A stretch of 64,000 nucleotides of DNA from assembly GCF_029637705.1 (NCBI RefSeq), contig NZ_CP121252.1, positions 2,604,001-2,668,000 of the forward strand. Reading direction: 5' to 3'. Below, in pieces: positions 50,721 to 59,285 of the stretch (its first letter is position 1; the number at the start of each line of letters is the position of its first letter). A model generated the notes under the pieces. That model was given only the letters and a program-made list of their open reading frames with translations, was not told the origin of the DNA and did not search any database. The position numbers and the translations under genes were made by a program. This DNA comes from Citricoccus muralis (GTDB lineage Bacteria; Actinomycetota; Actinomycetes; Actinomycetales; Micrococcaceae).

Positions 50721-51740
50721 ATGTCCGAGAACATCAGCACCCAGGTCCAACTCGTGTCCCGCCCGCAGGGGTGGCCGACTCAGGAAAACTTCCGCACCGT
50801 CCAGGTGACCCTGGACGAGCTGGCCCCCGGGGAGGTGCGCGTTCGCAACAGCTACCTCTCAGTGGACCCGTACATGCGCGGCCGCATGAGTAACGCGAAG
50901 AGCTATGTAGCGCCGTTCGGGCTCGAGGAGACCATGACCGGCGGCGCCGTGGGTGTCGTCACTGAGTCACATGACGAGTCGCTGCCTGTGGGCACGCTGG
51001 TGCTGCATCAGCTCGGCTGGCGTGACATGGCCCAAGCCCCGGCGTCTCAGTTCCGCGCGGTGCCGGAGATCCCGGGCGTGGAGCCCTCGGTGTACCTCGG
51101 CATTCTGGGAATGACCGGGCTCACGGCTTATGTTGGGCTGACCACCATTGCCCCGGTGGCCGAGGGCGACACCGTATTCGTTTCCGGTGCAGCCGGTGCG
51201 GTGGGTACCGCCGTCGGCCAGATCGCACGCCTGCTGGGCGCCTCCCGGGTGATCGGTTCTGCCGGGTCCGCGGAAAAGATCGCACTGCTCACCGAAAAGT
51301 ACGGCTTCGACGCCGCCCTGAACTACAAGGACGCCCCGGTCCGCGAGCAGCTGGCAGAGCTGGCGCCCGAGGGGATCGACGTGTTCTTCGACAACGTCGG
51401 CGGTGACCATCTGGAGGCGGCCCTGGATGTGTTCAACGACGGCGGCCGCGGCGCGCTGTGCGGGGCGATCTCGACCTATAACAGCACCGAAACCCCATCC
51501 GGGCCGGACAACATGGTGAACATGATCAAGCGGAGCCTGCGGCTGCGTGGCTTCACCGTGGGTCACCACCTCGACCAGTCCGCCGAGTTCCAGGAACGGA
51601 TGGCGCAGTGGTTCAGCGCCGGAAAGATCACCTACGACGAGACCGTGGTGGAGGGCATCGAAAACTCCGTGGATGCGTTCCTCGACATGATGCGCGGAGC
51701 CAACACCGGCAAGATGGTCGTCCGCATCCCTCAGGGTTGA
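50721..51740 (+). CDS. NADP-dependent medium-chain reductase, CurA/PTGR/leukotriene dehydrogenase group
   Basis: A 339-residue zinc-free medium-chain reductase, started at ATG 50721 (MSENISTQVQ). Group signatures: VRVRNSYLSVDPYMRGRMSN near residue 45, YLGILGMTGLTAYVGLTTIA, VFVSGAAGAVGTAVGQIARL for NADP, FDAALNYKDAPVREQL and VFFDNVGGDHLEAALDV. Enzymes of this group reduce the double bond of alpha,beta-unsaturated ketones and aldehydes. Monocistronic, divergent from binding protein 4. Confidence 0.92.
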   Translation: MSENISTQVQLVSRPQGWPTQENFRTVQVTLDELAPGEVRVRNSYLSVDPYMRGRMSNAKSYVAPFGLEETMTGGAVGVVTESHDESLPVGTLVLHQLGWRDMAQAPASQFRAVPEIPGVEPSVYLGILGMTGLTAYVGLTTIAPVAEGDTVFVSGAAGAVGTAVGQIARLLGASRVIGSAGSAEKIALLTEKYGFDAALNYKDAPVREQLAELAPEGIDVFFDNVGGDHLEAALDVFNDGGRGALCGAISTYNSTETPSGPDNMVNMIKRSLRLRGFTVGHHLDQSAEFQERMAQWFSAGKITYDETVVEGIENSVDAFLDMMRGANTGKMVVRIPQG

Positions 51741-51837
51741 CCGTATTGTGAGAAGCTGGATGGGTACGTATCCGGCGGGACGACCCGCACGGTAACCCTC
51801 ACGAGCTGGGACGACCCTGCAGAATCGGTCGAACATC

Positions 51838-53007
51838 GTGACCTCTGTGACCTTCTCCTCCACCCTGCGCACCGTGCTCACCCGCGGCGCCCTCGCTCGT
51901 CTCGCCCTCGGCTGGGGCGCTTTCGCTCTCCTGCTGTTCGCCGGCCCGCTGCTCGGTGACGCGGCTGGACTCTCCACGCTGGCGCTCTTCACCGTGTTAC
52001 TGGCGATCATCGGCGTCATCGTGGTCTGCGCCTTCGGGGTGGTCACCCAGGCGGAGCATCTGGCGCACCGGCTGGGCGACCCCTACGGCACCCTGGTGTT
52101 GACCCTGTCCATCGTGCTGATCGAGGTCATCCTGATCTCGGCGGTGATGCTCGGCCCCGGCGATCATGCCACCATTGCGCGCGACTCCGTGATGGCCGTG
52201 TCGATGATCATCCTCAACCTGGTGGTCGGGGTGGCCCTGCTGGTGGGCGGATCCCGCCACGCGAACCTGCAACCGAATAGCACCGGGGTGTCCGCGTATC
52301 TGTCACTGCTGGTGGTGTTGGGGACCGTGGCTTTTGCGCTACCGCAGCTGATCGGGGAACAGGGCGCGTACACGGCGGGCCAGGCCGTGCCGGTCGCGGT
52401 GCTGACCGTGCTGCTGTACGGATTCTTCCTGTACCGACAAATGGGGCCGCAGCGCCGCGATTTCCAGGAGGTCGACCTCGCTCACCCTTCGGGTCGGGCG
52501 CCGGGCTCCGACGGTTCCCATGCGGCGAGTGTCACCGAGGTGCTGCGCATGCACCGAGCGGAGATTCTCAGCCGGGCGGTGGTGCTGGTGCTCACGGTGA
52601 TCCCCATTGTGCTGCTCTCCCACGACATGGCGGCTCTGCTCGACGTCGGTTTGGACCGCTTGGGGGCTCCCGTGGCCCTCTCCGGGGTGTTGATCGCGAT
52701 GATCGTGTTCTTGCCGGAGACGATCACGACGTTCCGCGCGGCCTGGGGTGGTGAGATCCAGCGCGTGAGCAACCTCTGCCACGGCGCCCTGGTGTCCACG
52801 GTGGGGCTGACGATCCCCGCGGTGCTGACGATCGGGCTGCTCACCGGCCAGTCGGTGATACTCGGCGATGATCCGACCGGGCTGGCCCTGTTCGCCGTCA
52901 CCCTGTTGCTGACACTCACGAGTTTCGCGGGCAAGAAGGTCAGTGCGCTACATGGTGCTGCTCATGTGCTGCTGTTCCTGCTCTACGGAATCACCCTGTT
53001 CACCTAG
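51838..53007 (+). CDS. Cation/proton antiporter, CaCA (Cax/ChaA) family
   Basis: A 389-residue, about 11-helix exchanger starting at GTG 51838. Two Na/Ca-exchanger repeats carry the acidic alpha motifs: GDPYGTLVLTLSIVLIEVIL in the first half and VFLPETITTFRAAWGGEIQR in the second. A short charged loop (LAHPSGRAPGSDG) divides them. This is the ChaA/y4hA pattern: export of Ca2+ (or Na+/K+) in exchange for protons, useful under salt or alkaline stress. Confidence 0.9.
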   Translation: MTSVTFSSTLRTVLTRGALARLALGWGAFALLLFAGPLLGDAAGLSTLALFTVLLAIIGVIVVCAFGVVTQAEHLAHRLGDPYGTLVLTLSIVLIEVILISAVMLGPGDHATIARDSVMAVSMIILNLVVGVALLVGGSRHANLQPNSTGVSAYLSLLVVLGTVAFALPQLIGEQGAYTAGQAVPVAVLTVLLYGFFLYRQMGPQRRDFQEVDLAHPSGRAPGSDGSHAASVTEVLRMHRAEILSRAVVLVLTVIPIVLLSHDMAALLDVGLDRLGAPVALSGVLIAMIVFLPETITTFRAAWGGEIQRVSNLCHGALVSTVGLTIPAVLTIGLLTGQSVILGDDPTGLALFAVTLLLTLTSFAGKKVSALHGAAHVLLFLLYGITLFT

Positions 53008-53024
53008 GGTGGCCGCACGGCCCG

Positions 53025-53282
53025 TTACTCTGAGGCGGACTCGGCCGCGGAGCGACCTGCCTGGTTGAGGTGGTCGTCCACGTGGTCCACGGCGGCCTGG
53101 ATGCCCTGACCCGATTCGAGCTTCGTGAGCCCCTGTTCCAATACGGCGCGTAGATCGGCGGAACGCAGGTCCTCGTATTCGTGGTTTGTGAGCTCGGAGA
53201 TCAATTCCTGAGCGACGGCAGCACGCTCAGCCCGGGTCAACGACCGGGCTGCGTTGAGCACCTCAGGAAGATTTGATTCCAC
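53025..53282 (-). CDS. Small helical protein, possibly antitoxin-like; unknown
   Basis: An 85-residue, almost wholly alpha-helical, acidic protein from GTG 53282. The first helix pair ARSLTRAERAAVAQELISEL resembles the N-terminus of addiction-module components of the type found in RelB-like or Unstab_antitox proteins, but no toxin gene is adjacent. The rest (LRAVLEQGLTKLESGQGIQA) is low complexity. The gene sits between the convergent antiporter gene and the monooxygenase gene. Confidence 0.5.
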   Translation of the reverse strand: MESNLPEVLNAARSLTRAERAAVAQELISELTNHEYEDLRSADLRAVLEQGLTKLESGQGIQAAVDHVDDHLNQAGRSAAESASE

Positions 53283-53303
53283 ACCACTAGTCTACGCAGT
53301 GTT

Positions 53304-54443
53304 TCAAGGGGTCGAAACTGTCACGGCGTCCTGGGCGAGCTGCTTCTCGATGGCGCGCACGGCGTCGCGGCCGGCCCGGTTGGCACCGACCGTCGACTGC
53401 GATGGGCCGAAGCCGATGAGGTGCAGACGCGGCTCAGCGTCGGCCTGGGTGCCACGCAGTTTCACCCCACCCAGATCGGTGCGCAGCTGCAGGTCTTCCA
53501 GGTGGCGCAGGTCCCCCTTGAAGCCGGTGGCCCAGAGGATGGCGTCGACCGAGGTGAAGGACCCATCCGCCTCGCGCACCCCGTGTGGCTCGATAGCAGC
53601 GAACATGGGACGCCGGTTCAGGGCGCCGCGTTCGCGGGCGGCTCGGGTGTAGGCGGCGTCCGGTGGCAGACCGGTGTAGGAGACCACACTGCCGGTGGGA
53701 CGTCCGGCTTCGACGTCGGCGGTCACGCGGCGGATCACATCGCGTCCATATTCCATGTCGAATTCGTCGGTCATCCACCGCAACGGTGTGCGGGTGTACC
53801 AGACGGTGTCGGTGACCCGCGAGATCTCCTCGAGTTGTTGCAGCGCCGAGATGCCGCCGCCAACGATCGCGGTGCGCAGCCCTCGGAACTGCTCCAGGCT
53901 CGTGTAGTCCCGGGTGTGTAGCTGCAGGCCTTCGAAGGTGTCGGCTCCGGGGTAGGCCGGCAGGGTCGGATTGTTCCAGGTGCCGGTCGCGTTGATCAGG
54001 TACTCGGCGCGCCAGGTGCCCTGCGAGGTCTCCACGAGGAAACCGTGCCGGCCGGAGGCGTCGTCGCGCGTGACCCGCTCGACCGTGACCGGGCGCAGAA
54101 TCGGCAGATTGAACTGAGTTTCAAACTCCCCGAAGTACCGTGGCACCGCCTGATTGCTGGGTTCCTGTGGGTTCATCTGCGGCTTCGGCGTCCTGGGCAA
54201 ATCGAAGATGGCGTTGAGGGTGCCGACGCGCAGCGACTCCCAACGGTGCTGCCAGGCACCGCCGGGGCCCGGGTTCGCATCAAGCAACACAAAAGTGTGC
54301 GCGCCGTCGGGGTGCTCGAGGGCACTGTCGAAGCCCGAGCGCTGCAGGTGGAAGCCCGCCGAAAGCCCCGCCTGACCGGCGCCGATCACCAGCACCGTCA
54401 CATCCCGGACGCCCGACTCTGTGTGTACTGAGTTTTCCGCCAT
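53304..54443 (-). CDS. Flavin-containing monooxygenase-like NAD(P)-binding oxidoreductase
   Basis: A 379-residue protein from ATG 54443 (MAENSVHT); the frame stays open for another 555 bases upstream, but that part overlaps the transporter gene and is not coding. FAD motif VLVIGAGQAGLSAGFHLQRS (residues 16-35), the GPGGAWQHRWESL stretch typical of Trk/FMO-type enzymes, and the NADPH motif TAIVGGGISALQQLEEIS. ILWATGFKGDLRHL is the ATG motif. Related proteins oxidise S or N centres or act in metal/thiol metabolism. Transcribed with the EamA exporter and TetR regulator. Confidence 0.88.
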   Translation of the reverse strand: MAENSVHTESGVRDVTVLVIGAGQAGLSAGFHLQRSGFDSALEHPDGAHTFVLLDANPGPGGAWQHRWESLRVGTLNAIFDLPRTPKPQMNPQEPSNQAVPRYFGEFETQFNLPILRPVTVERVTRDDASGRHGFLVETSQGTWRAEYLINATGTWNNPTLPAYPGADTFEGLQLHTRDYTSLEQFRGLRTAIVGGGISALQQLEEISRVTDTVWYTRTPLRWMTDEFDMEYGRDVIRRVTADVEAGRPTGSVVSYTGLPPDAAYTRAARERGALNRRPMFAAIEPHGVREADGSFTSVDAILWATGFKGDLRHLEDLQLRTDLGGVKLRGTQADAEPRLHLIGFGPSQSTVGANRAGRDAVRAIEKQLAQDAVTVSTP

Positions 54444-54454
54444 CACACTGAATA

Positions 54455-55366
54455 TCAACGGCTGGTGGTGGCCCGGTATTCCGCCGTGGGAGCCACCGTG
54501 AGCAGGGCCAGCACCAACGCCATCAGGGCCAGCCCGATCCAGCCCAGCGGGGTCAACCGCTCCCCTACAATCAGCACCGCGAGCAGGGTGGCGATGGCCG
54601 GTTCCGTGAGCGTCACTGTCGTGGCAGTACTCGCCGACACGCGGGTGAGTCCGAAGCCGAAGAGCAGGTACCCGAGGAACATCGGCACCAGAGAAATGTA
54701 GGCCGCCACCGCCAGGGCTTCCGATGACGCCACCAGCGGCGCACCCGTGATGAAGAGCACCGGTAAAAGCAGGGCACCGCCGAGACCGAACACTGACCCC
54801 ATCGAGGCCGCTCGGCTCACCCCGGAACTCATGAGTCGGTGAGTGGTCCAGGAGTACAGGGCGTAGGTGGTGCCGGCGACCAGCCCGAGAGCCACCCCCA
54901 GCAGGGTCGGGGCCAGCCCGCGGGTAGAGTCGTTCATGGTCGAGACGCAGAGCATCACGCTGCCGGTGATGCCGAGTCCGGCGGCGAGCATCCACCACCG
55001 GCTCAGGGCGCGGCCTTCCACCACGCGCTCCAACACCCCGGAAGCCAGTGGCGCGGAGGCAAGCGACACCACAGAACCAATGGCCACCCCGGCCGTGTGC
55101 ATGGAGCTGTAGAACGCCAGCGGATACAAGAAGACGGCGAGCGCGCCGATCAGCACCAGACTGCGTTGCTGTTGCAGTTGAGGCCGCGCCGTACGAAGCG
55201 CCGGAATGGCAATGAGCGCCTGCAGAAGCCCGCCCACGCCGAGTGCGGCAGCGCCGATGGCCAGCGGGCCGGCGCTCGGTGCGAAAGTCGCGGCGGTACC
55301 GGTGGTTCCCCAGAGCAGGGAGGTGACCGTGATGGCGGCGAGTCCGGCTCCGCGCCCGGTGTTCAC
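54455..55366 (-). CDS. EamA/DMT-family transporter
   Basis: A 303-residue protein with ten helices and two EamA repeats: the first starts AAITVTSLLWGTTGTAATFA, the second contains GVALGLVAGTTYALYSWTTH and VTLTEPAIATLLAVLIVGER near its end. GTG 55366 overlaps the tetR stop by 4 bases (GTGA). EamA proteins usually export amino acids or other metabolites; here probably the ligand or product linked with the monooxygenase. Confidence 0.9.
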   Translation of the reverse strand: MNTGRGAGLAAITVTSLLWGTTGTAATFAPSAGPLAIGAAALGVGGLLQALIAIPALRTARPQLQQQRSLVLIGALAVFLYPLAFYSSMHTAGVAIGSVVSLASAPLASGVLERVVEGRALSRWWMLAAGLGITGSVMLCVSTMNDSTRGLAPTLLGVALGLVAGTTYALYSWTTHRLMSSGVSRAASMGSVFGLGGALLLPVLFITGAPLVASSEALAVAAYISLVPMFLGYLLFGFGLTRVSASTATTVTLTEPAIATLLAVLIVGERLTPLGWIGLALMALVLALLTVAPTAEYRATTSR

Positions 55367-55938
55367 CGCAGTCCTGCCAGCAGTCCGACGGCCAGTTCGC
55401 GGGCCCGGTAGAGTCGCACTGTCTGGCCCTCGAGTCCGGCGCGGATCATCGCCCCCTCCAACAGGAAAGCACAGTGTTCTGCCAAGATGGCCGCACGTTC
55501 GTCGTCGACGATCTCCCGCAGGTGCTCGAGCAGAATCTGCTCCACCTGTTCCTTGTGCGCACGCACCGCTTCACGCCCCTCGGACCCGGCGGTGAGTTCT
55601 GCCGCGGCGTTGAGCAACCCGCACCCGCGAAAACCCAGCTCCGCTTCGCGTTCGCCATGGTCGATGTAGGCATCGAAGACGGCGAGCACCGCCTCCGACG
55701 GTGTCGAGGCAGCATCGACGCGCTGCTGATAAAGGACCAGCCATTCCTGGTGGCGCTCGTCGATGTAGGCACCCACCAGCTCCCCCTTGGAGGAAAAGTT
55801 GTTGTACAGACTCTTCTTCGCCACCTGCGCCTCGGCGGTGATGGTGTCGATTCCGGTGGCCGTGAGTCCGTCCGTGTAGAACAGCCGCGATGCCGCACCG
55901 AGCAGCTTCGTGCGGGCAGAAATTCGCTCCGAGGTCAT
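55363..55938 (-). CDS. TetR-family regulator
   Basis: A 191-residue TetR protein. HTH: KLLGAASRLFYTDGLTATGI, DTITAEAQVAKKSLYNNFSS with the recognition helix, then KGELVGAYIDERHQEWLVLY. The YxRxGxxATGIDxIxxxAxVxKxSLYNxF pattern is that of the LmrA/YxaF-type subgroup. First gene of a tetR - exporter - monooxygenase operon, with a palindrome 37 bases in front. Confidence 0.92.
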   Translation of the reverse strand: MTSERISARTKLLGAASRLFYTDGLTATGIDTITAEAQVAKKSLYNNFSSKGELVGAYIDERHQEWLVLYQQRVDAASTPSEAVLAVFDAYIDHGEREAELGFRGCGLLNAAAELTAGSEGREAVRAHKEQVEQILLEHLREIVDDERAAILAEHCAFLLEGAMIRAGLEGQTVRLYRARELAVGLLAGLR

Positions 55939-55974
55939 GTGGTCCTCTTCTGTGGTCGCGCATCAAGAATGCAA

Positions 55975-55996
55975 GTAGGTAGATCAGTATACCTAC
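55975..55996. promoter_or_regulatory. TetR operator palindrome
   Basis: GTAGGTA (55975-55981) and TACCTAC (55990-55996) are perfect 7-base arms with an 8-base spacer (GATCAGTA), upstream of the tetR start. Probable autoregulatory operator for the whole operon. Confidence 0.75.
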
Positions 55997-56059
55997 CGCG
56001 ATGACGTCATGCCTCGCGGGAGAAATGCCCGCACCGAAGAGCAGAAATTGGTCATGGCA

Positions 56060-56227
56060 GCCCCTGGGCGACGAGGCGGACGTGCTCGAGCGCATGCATC
56101 ACGAGTTCATCCCCACCCAAGGGCTGCGCCTGAGCAACACCCACCATGAGGTGTACTTCAGCGACGTCAGACGCACCGCCCCGAGTGGATGCGCACGCTA
56201 CTGCGGCAGTCGGTCACACCGACCTGA
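56060..56227 (+). pseudogene. Remnant of a GyrI-like small-molecule-binding protein (frameshifted)
   Basis: The plus strand reads LERMHHEFIPTQGLRLSNTH, HEVYFSDVRRTAP and then, after loss of one base near 56173-56180, EWMRTLLRQSV up to a TGA at 56225. The HHExYxSDxRRTxPxxxxTxLRQ ending is typical of the GyrI-like domain. Only the last about 55 residues are recognisable and no start codon or N-terminal domain remains. It occupies part of the 351-base stretch between the TetR operon and the butanediol dehydrogenase gene (55939-56289); apart from the operator nothing else is seen there. Confidence 0.65.
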
Positions 56228-56289
56228 CCGCGTCCGCGCACCCGGCGAATCCACCAAATCTGCCCGGCGAATCCACAATGAGCGAGGGG

Positions 56290-57357
56290 TTACAGCCCCT
56301 TGCCCGACGGCGACACCAGAATCTTCACCGCCGTCTCGTTGCGGTTGATCAAGGTGTCGAACCCTTCGTCGATCAACCCGTCCAACCCGATCTTGCCGGT
56401 AATGAACGGCTTGAGGTCGATCTTGCCCTCTTCCACCAGCTTGATGGTGGCCGCATGGTCGAAGGAGTAGCCGATGGTGCCGCGCAGATCGAGTTCCTTG
56501 AGCACCAGGGTGGCCAGGTCCGCCTCCGGACGGTGACCCCAGATCGACTCGTTGACGATGACGCCGCCGGGACGCACGGCGTCGAAAAGCATGTTCAACA
56601 CCACGTCCACCGAGGTGGCTTCGAAGCCGACGTCGGCACCCTTACCGTCGGTCAGCTTCCGCACTTCTTCGGCCACATCCACGTCGCGCGGGTCGAAGGC
56701 GTAGTCGGCCACGCCGGTCTCCAACGCCTTCTGACGCCGCAGTTCGGACAGTTCGGACACGATCACGGTGATGTCCAGCGCCTTCAGCACCGCCGCCGTC
56801 AGCACACCAATCGGCCCGGCACCGCCGATGATGGCGACGTCGCCCGCTGCGGCCTCGGAACGGCTCACCGCGTGGTGGGCCACCGAGAGCGGTTCGATCA
56901 GTGCGGCCTCATCCAGACCCACCTTCTCGGAAATGGGGTGCACCCAGTGCCGGTCCACGGCGATCTGCTCGGCGAGCCCGCCACCACGGCCGCCCAGGCC
57001 GATGAAGTTCATATCGGGCGAGAGCTGGTAATTCTCTTTTCCGTAATACTCCTCGTGGATGATGTAGGGCTCGACCACCACGTGCTGGCCGACCTCCAGA
57101 TCGGTGACGCCTTCACCGAGTGCGGCCACGGTGCCGGACATCTCGTGGCCAAGCGTCACCGGCGCGGATTCGCCCGAGATGGGGTGCGGGTGGCCTGCCG
57201 GCGGCACGAAGATCGGGCCGTCGAGGTATTCGTGCAGGTCGGTGCCGCAGATCCCGCACCAAGCGACGTCGATCAGCACCTCGCCGGCGCCGGCCACGGG
57301 GGCCTCAATGTCTTCAATGCGGATGTCTTTGCGGTCGTAGTAGCGTGCAGCACGCAT
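56290..57357 (-). CDS. Zinc-type 2,3-butanediol dehydrogenase-like (BdhA group)
   Basis: A 355-residue medium-chain dehydrogenase. Catalytic zinc ligands in VAWCGICGTDLHEYLDGPIF and VTLGHEMSGTV; Rossmann GGAGPIGVLTAAVLKALD. It aligns closely with BdhA: GGRGGGLAEQIAV, DEAALIEPLSVAHHAV, and the ending IDEGFDTLINRNETAVKILV. As in that group, the four-cysteine structural zinc lobe is absent (sequence EPYIIHEEYYGKENYQLSPD). Likely reaction: acetoin to butanediol interconversion, or a related secondary alcohol. It stands alone on the minus strand, with an AGGAGG-type site before ATG 57357. Confidence 0.88.
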   Translation of the reverse strand: MRAARYYDRKDIRIEDIEAPVAGAGEVLIDVAWCGICGTDLHEYLDGPIFVPPAGHPHPISGESAPVTLGHEMSGTVAALGEGVTDLEVGQHVVVEPYIIHEEYYGKENYQLSPDMNFIGLGGRGGGLAEQIAVDRHWVHPISEKVGLDEAALIEPLSVAHHAVSRSEAAAGDVAIIGGAGPIGVLTAAVLKALDITVIVSELSELRRQKALETGVADYAFDPRDVDVAEEVRKLTDGKGADVGFEATSVDVVLNMLFDAVRPGGVIVNESIWGHRPEADLATLVLKELDLRGTIGYSFDHAATIKLVEEGKIDLKPFITGKIGLDGLIDEGFDTLINRNETAVKILVSPSGKGL

Positions 57358-57528
57358 GACGTGATCCTCCTAAAAATCTCGACGGAAGCATTCTTGCTTC
57401 CCCACCATGGTGGCCCCGGACACCCGGCGAAGGTAAGGGTCCATGGACGAGATCACCCCGGTTCCTCCCCGGTGATCCGGGGGTTTTCCCCATGGCGTCG
57501 CCGCCCGGCACCGCGTACCGTCGTCAGT

Positions 57529-57783
57529 ATGCAGAAATTCTTCACGTCCATCCGCCGTCTCGGATTCCGCCGCGGCCCGGCCCGCCTGGCCGGGGGCATC
57601 GCCGGCGGCATCGCCCAGCATGTGGGCATCAACGTCTGGCTCGCCCGACTGTTGGTGCTCGTCTCGTTCCTACTGCCGGTGGTCGGCGTCGGGTTCTACC
57701 TCGTGATGTGGGCGCTGACCCCGTGGCAGGACGGATCCATCCCGCTGGAGCGCGCCCTCGGCGGCAACCCCGAGATCCGCTGA
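57529..57783 (+). CDS. PspC-domain small membrane protein
   Basis: An 84-residue protein from ATG 57529. PspC features: RRGPARLAGGIAGGIAQHVG, INVWLARLLVLVSFLLPVVG and FYLVMWALTPWQDGSIPLER, i.e. the basic PspC helix then one membrane helix ending in the conserved YLxxWxLxP motif. In other bacteria PspC senses envelope stress. An inverted repeat of GATCACC/GGTGATC lies in the region upstream. No psp operon is attached. Confidence 0.85.
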   Translation: MQKFFTSIRRLGFRRGPARLAGGIAGGIAQHVGINVWLARLLVLVSFLLPVVGVGFYLVMWALTPWQDGSIPLERALGGNPEIR

Positions 57784-57786
57784 TTC

Positions 57787-58707
57787 TTATGCCTCCGGCC
57801 GGACTGCGCGGCTCACCGTTCTGATCTGGACGAGCGCAAGGTCCAGCAGCGGGGTGTCCGACCCGAGCTCCCGGGCCCGGCGGGCGAGGTCGCCCAACAG
57901 GTGCTCGGCCTCGGTGCGGTAGCCGGCGACCAGATCCCGGTATAAGGATGAGGTGAACTCCGACCCGGGCTCGGTGAGCATCGCTCGACTTGCCTGTTGC
58001 GCCGCCTCCGACACCGGATATCCTGCGTGCGCCGCCACGGCTTCCAGCTCCTGGACCGTGGCGTGGATGTGCGGGAGTCCGCCAGCATCAATGATGTCCC
58101 CGATGGGCCCGCGAAACAGGCAGGTGGTCACGCCCGCCGCAGCAATGAACATCCACTTCTCCCACAGCGCGGAGCGGATGTCGTCGCGGACCGCGAAATC
58201 GATGCCCGGCACATCCAGTGCCTCCACCACCGCAGCGGGTAGCGGCTCTTCGGTGAGCGACCCCACCGTGAGCCCGCACAGCGGCGTCAGCTGGTGAACG
58301 GTGTCCCCGTCCAGGGTGGCGACGATGCGCACGAACCCGCCGAGCGTGCGCCCCGGGTAGCGCTGCTCCACGAGATCCAAATGCGCCATCCCGTTCAGGA
58401 TCGGCAGAATGAGGGTGTCCGGACCCACATACGGCGCGATGTCGTCCAGCGCGGAATCCAATGCCGTGGCCTTCACCGCCAGCACCACCAGGTCGAAGGG
58501 TGCTGTTTCTTCACCCCGCACGAGCAAGTTCACCGGGTGGGTCCGGTCCAGCCCCGAGGAGACGAAGCGCAGGCCATCACGGCGCAGACGCTCCGCGCGC
58601 TCGGAGCGCACCAGGAAGGTCACCTCGCGTCCGGCCTCGTGTAAGTACGTGCCGAATGCGCCGCCGGTGCCACCGGCGCCCACCATCAGAATCCTCATGG
58701 ACTGCAT
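57787..58707 (-). CDS. panE: 2-dehydropantoate 2-reductase family (ketopantoate reductase)
   Basis: A 306-residue NADPH enzyme reducing ketopantoate to pantoate for coenzyme A. N-terminal MRILMVGAGGTGGAFGTYLH (GxGxxG), LVRSERAERLRRDG, the lysine in VLAVKATALDSALDDI and the C-terminal domain with LLGDLARRARELGSDTPLLD, the family's final motif. The PanE family also includes paralogues of uncertain substrate, and no panB/panC is near, so the gene name is provisional. It is convergent with PspC (3-base gap). Confidence 0.8.
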   Translation of the reverse strand: MQSMRILMVGAGGTGGAFGTYLHEAGREVTFLVRSERAERLRRDGLRFVSSGLDRTHPVNLLVRGEETAPFDLVVLAVKATALDSALDDIAPYVGPDTLILPILNGMAHLDLVEQRYPGRTLGGFVRIVATLDGDTVHQLTPLCGLTVGSLTEEPLPAAVVEALDVPGIDFAVRDDIRSALWEKWMFIAAAGVTTCLFRGPIGDIIDAGGLPHIHATVQELEAVAAHAGYPVSEAAQQASRAMLTEPGSEFTSSLYRDLVAGYRTEAEHLLGDLARRARELGSDTPLLDLALVQIRTVSRAVRPEA

Positions 58708-58721
58708 GCTACCGTCGCCCC

Positions 58722-59285
58722 ATGCAGCACTCGATCACCCTCACCCACGGCCCGGTACGATTACGCCCGCTCACACTCGACGACGCCGAGGCGCTACATC
58801 GCACCCTGTCCCCGGAGATGTGGGCCGGAATGGCCGACCCCTTCCCCGAGACCCCGGCCGCGCTCAACGAGTTGCACGCCCCCATGCTGGCATCGGAGAC
58901 CGTGCTCGCTTTCACGGTGGAGTTCGAGGGCAACATCGTCGGACGCACCGTGTTCTACGACCTGGTGCCGGGGCTGCGGGTGGAGGTCGGCTCCACGTTC
59001 CTCGCCCCTGAGGTGTGGGGCACGCTCGTGAATCCGACCATGAAGTACCTGATGTTCCGCCACGCCTTCGACGAGCTCGAGCTGCAGCGGGTGGCGCTGC
59101 GCTGCGACTCCCGCAACACTCGTTCCCACCGCGCCATCGCGAAACTGGGTGCACACTGTGAGGGCACGCTGCGGAACTTCCGGGGATCGGCAGACGGGTC
59201 TATCGTCGACGTCGACTATTTCAGCATCGTGCCAGAAGAGTGGCCCGCCGTCCGCGAGGGGCTACTGGCGCGGCTCGGTGTCTGA
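58722..59285 (+). CDS. GNAT acetyltransferase, RimJ/RimL-like
   Basis: A 187-residue protein from ATG 58722, leaving only 14 bases to the divergent panE-like gene. It has the RimJ/L pattern: VRLRPLTLDDAEALHRTLSP, LAFTVEFEGNIVGRTVFYDL, YLMFRHAFDELELQRVALRC and DSRNTRSHRAIAKLGAHCEG. Known relatives acetylate ribosomal protein N-termini or amino acids and drugs. Its 3 prime end overlaps the convergent membrane-protein gene by 24 bases. Confidence 0.87.
   Translation: MQHSITLTHGPVRLRPLTLDDAEALHRTLSPEMWAGMADPFPETPAALNELHAPMLASETVLAFTVEFEGNIVGRTVFYDLVPGLRVEVGSTFLAPEVWGTLVNPTMKYLMFRHAFDELELQRVALRCDSRNTRSHRAIAKLGAHCEGTLRNFRGSADGSIVDVDYFSIVPEEWPAVREGLLARLGV

Noticed and set aside
53025-53282. Toxin-antitoxin system
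   Set aside because: Only a weak antitoxin-like helix is seen; no toxin gene is next to it, the neighbours being an antiporter and a monooxygenase.
54444-54998. A 564-residue form of the monooxygenase
   Set aside because: The additional N-terminal 185 codons overlap the EamA gene on the same strand in another frame and have no motif; the FAD domain starts right after ATG 54443.
56290-57357. Loss of the structural zinc site as a damaged dehydrogenase
   Set aside because: The missing four-cysteine lobe is a normal property of the BdhA group, to which the rest of the sequence belongs.
56146-57528. A 545-codon open frame on the plus strand ending in PspC
   Set aside because: All but the last 84 codons are a shadow of the BdhA-like gene on the other strand; only the PspC end has family motifs.
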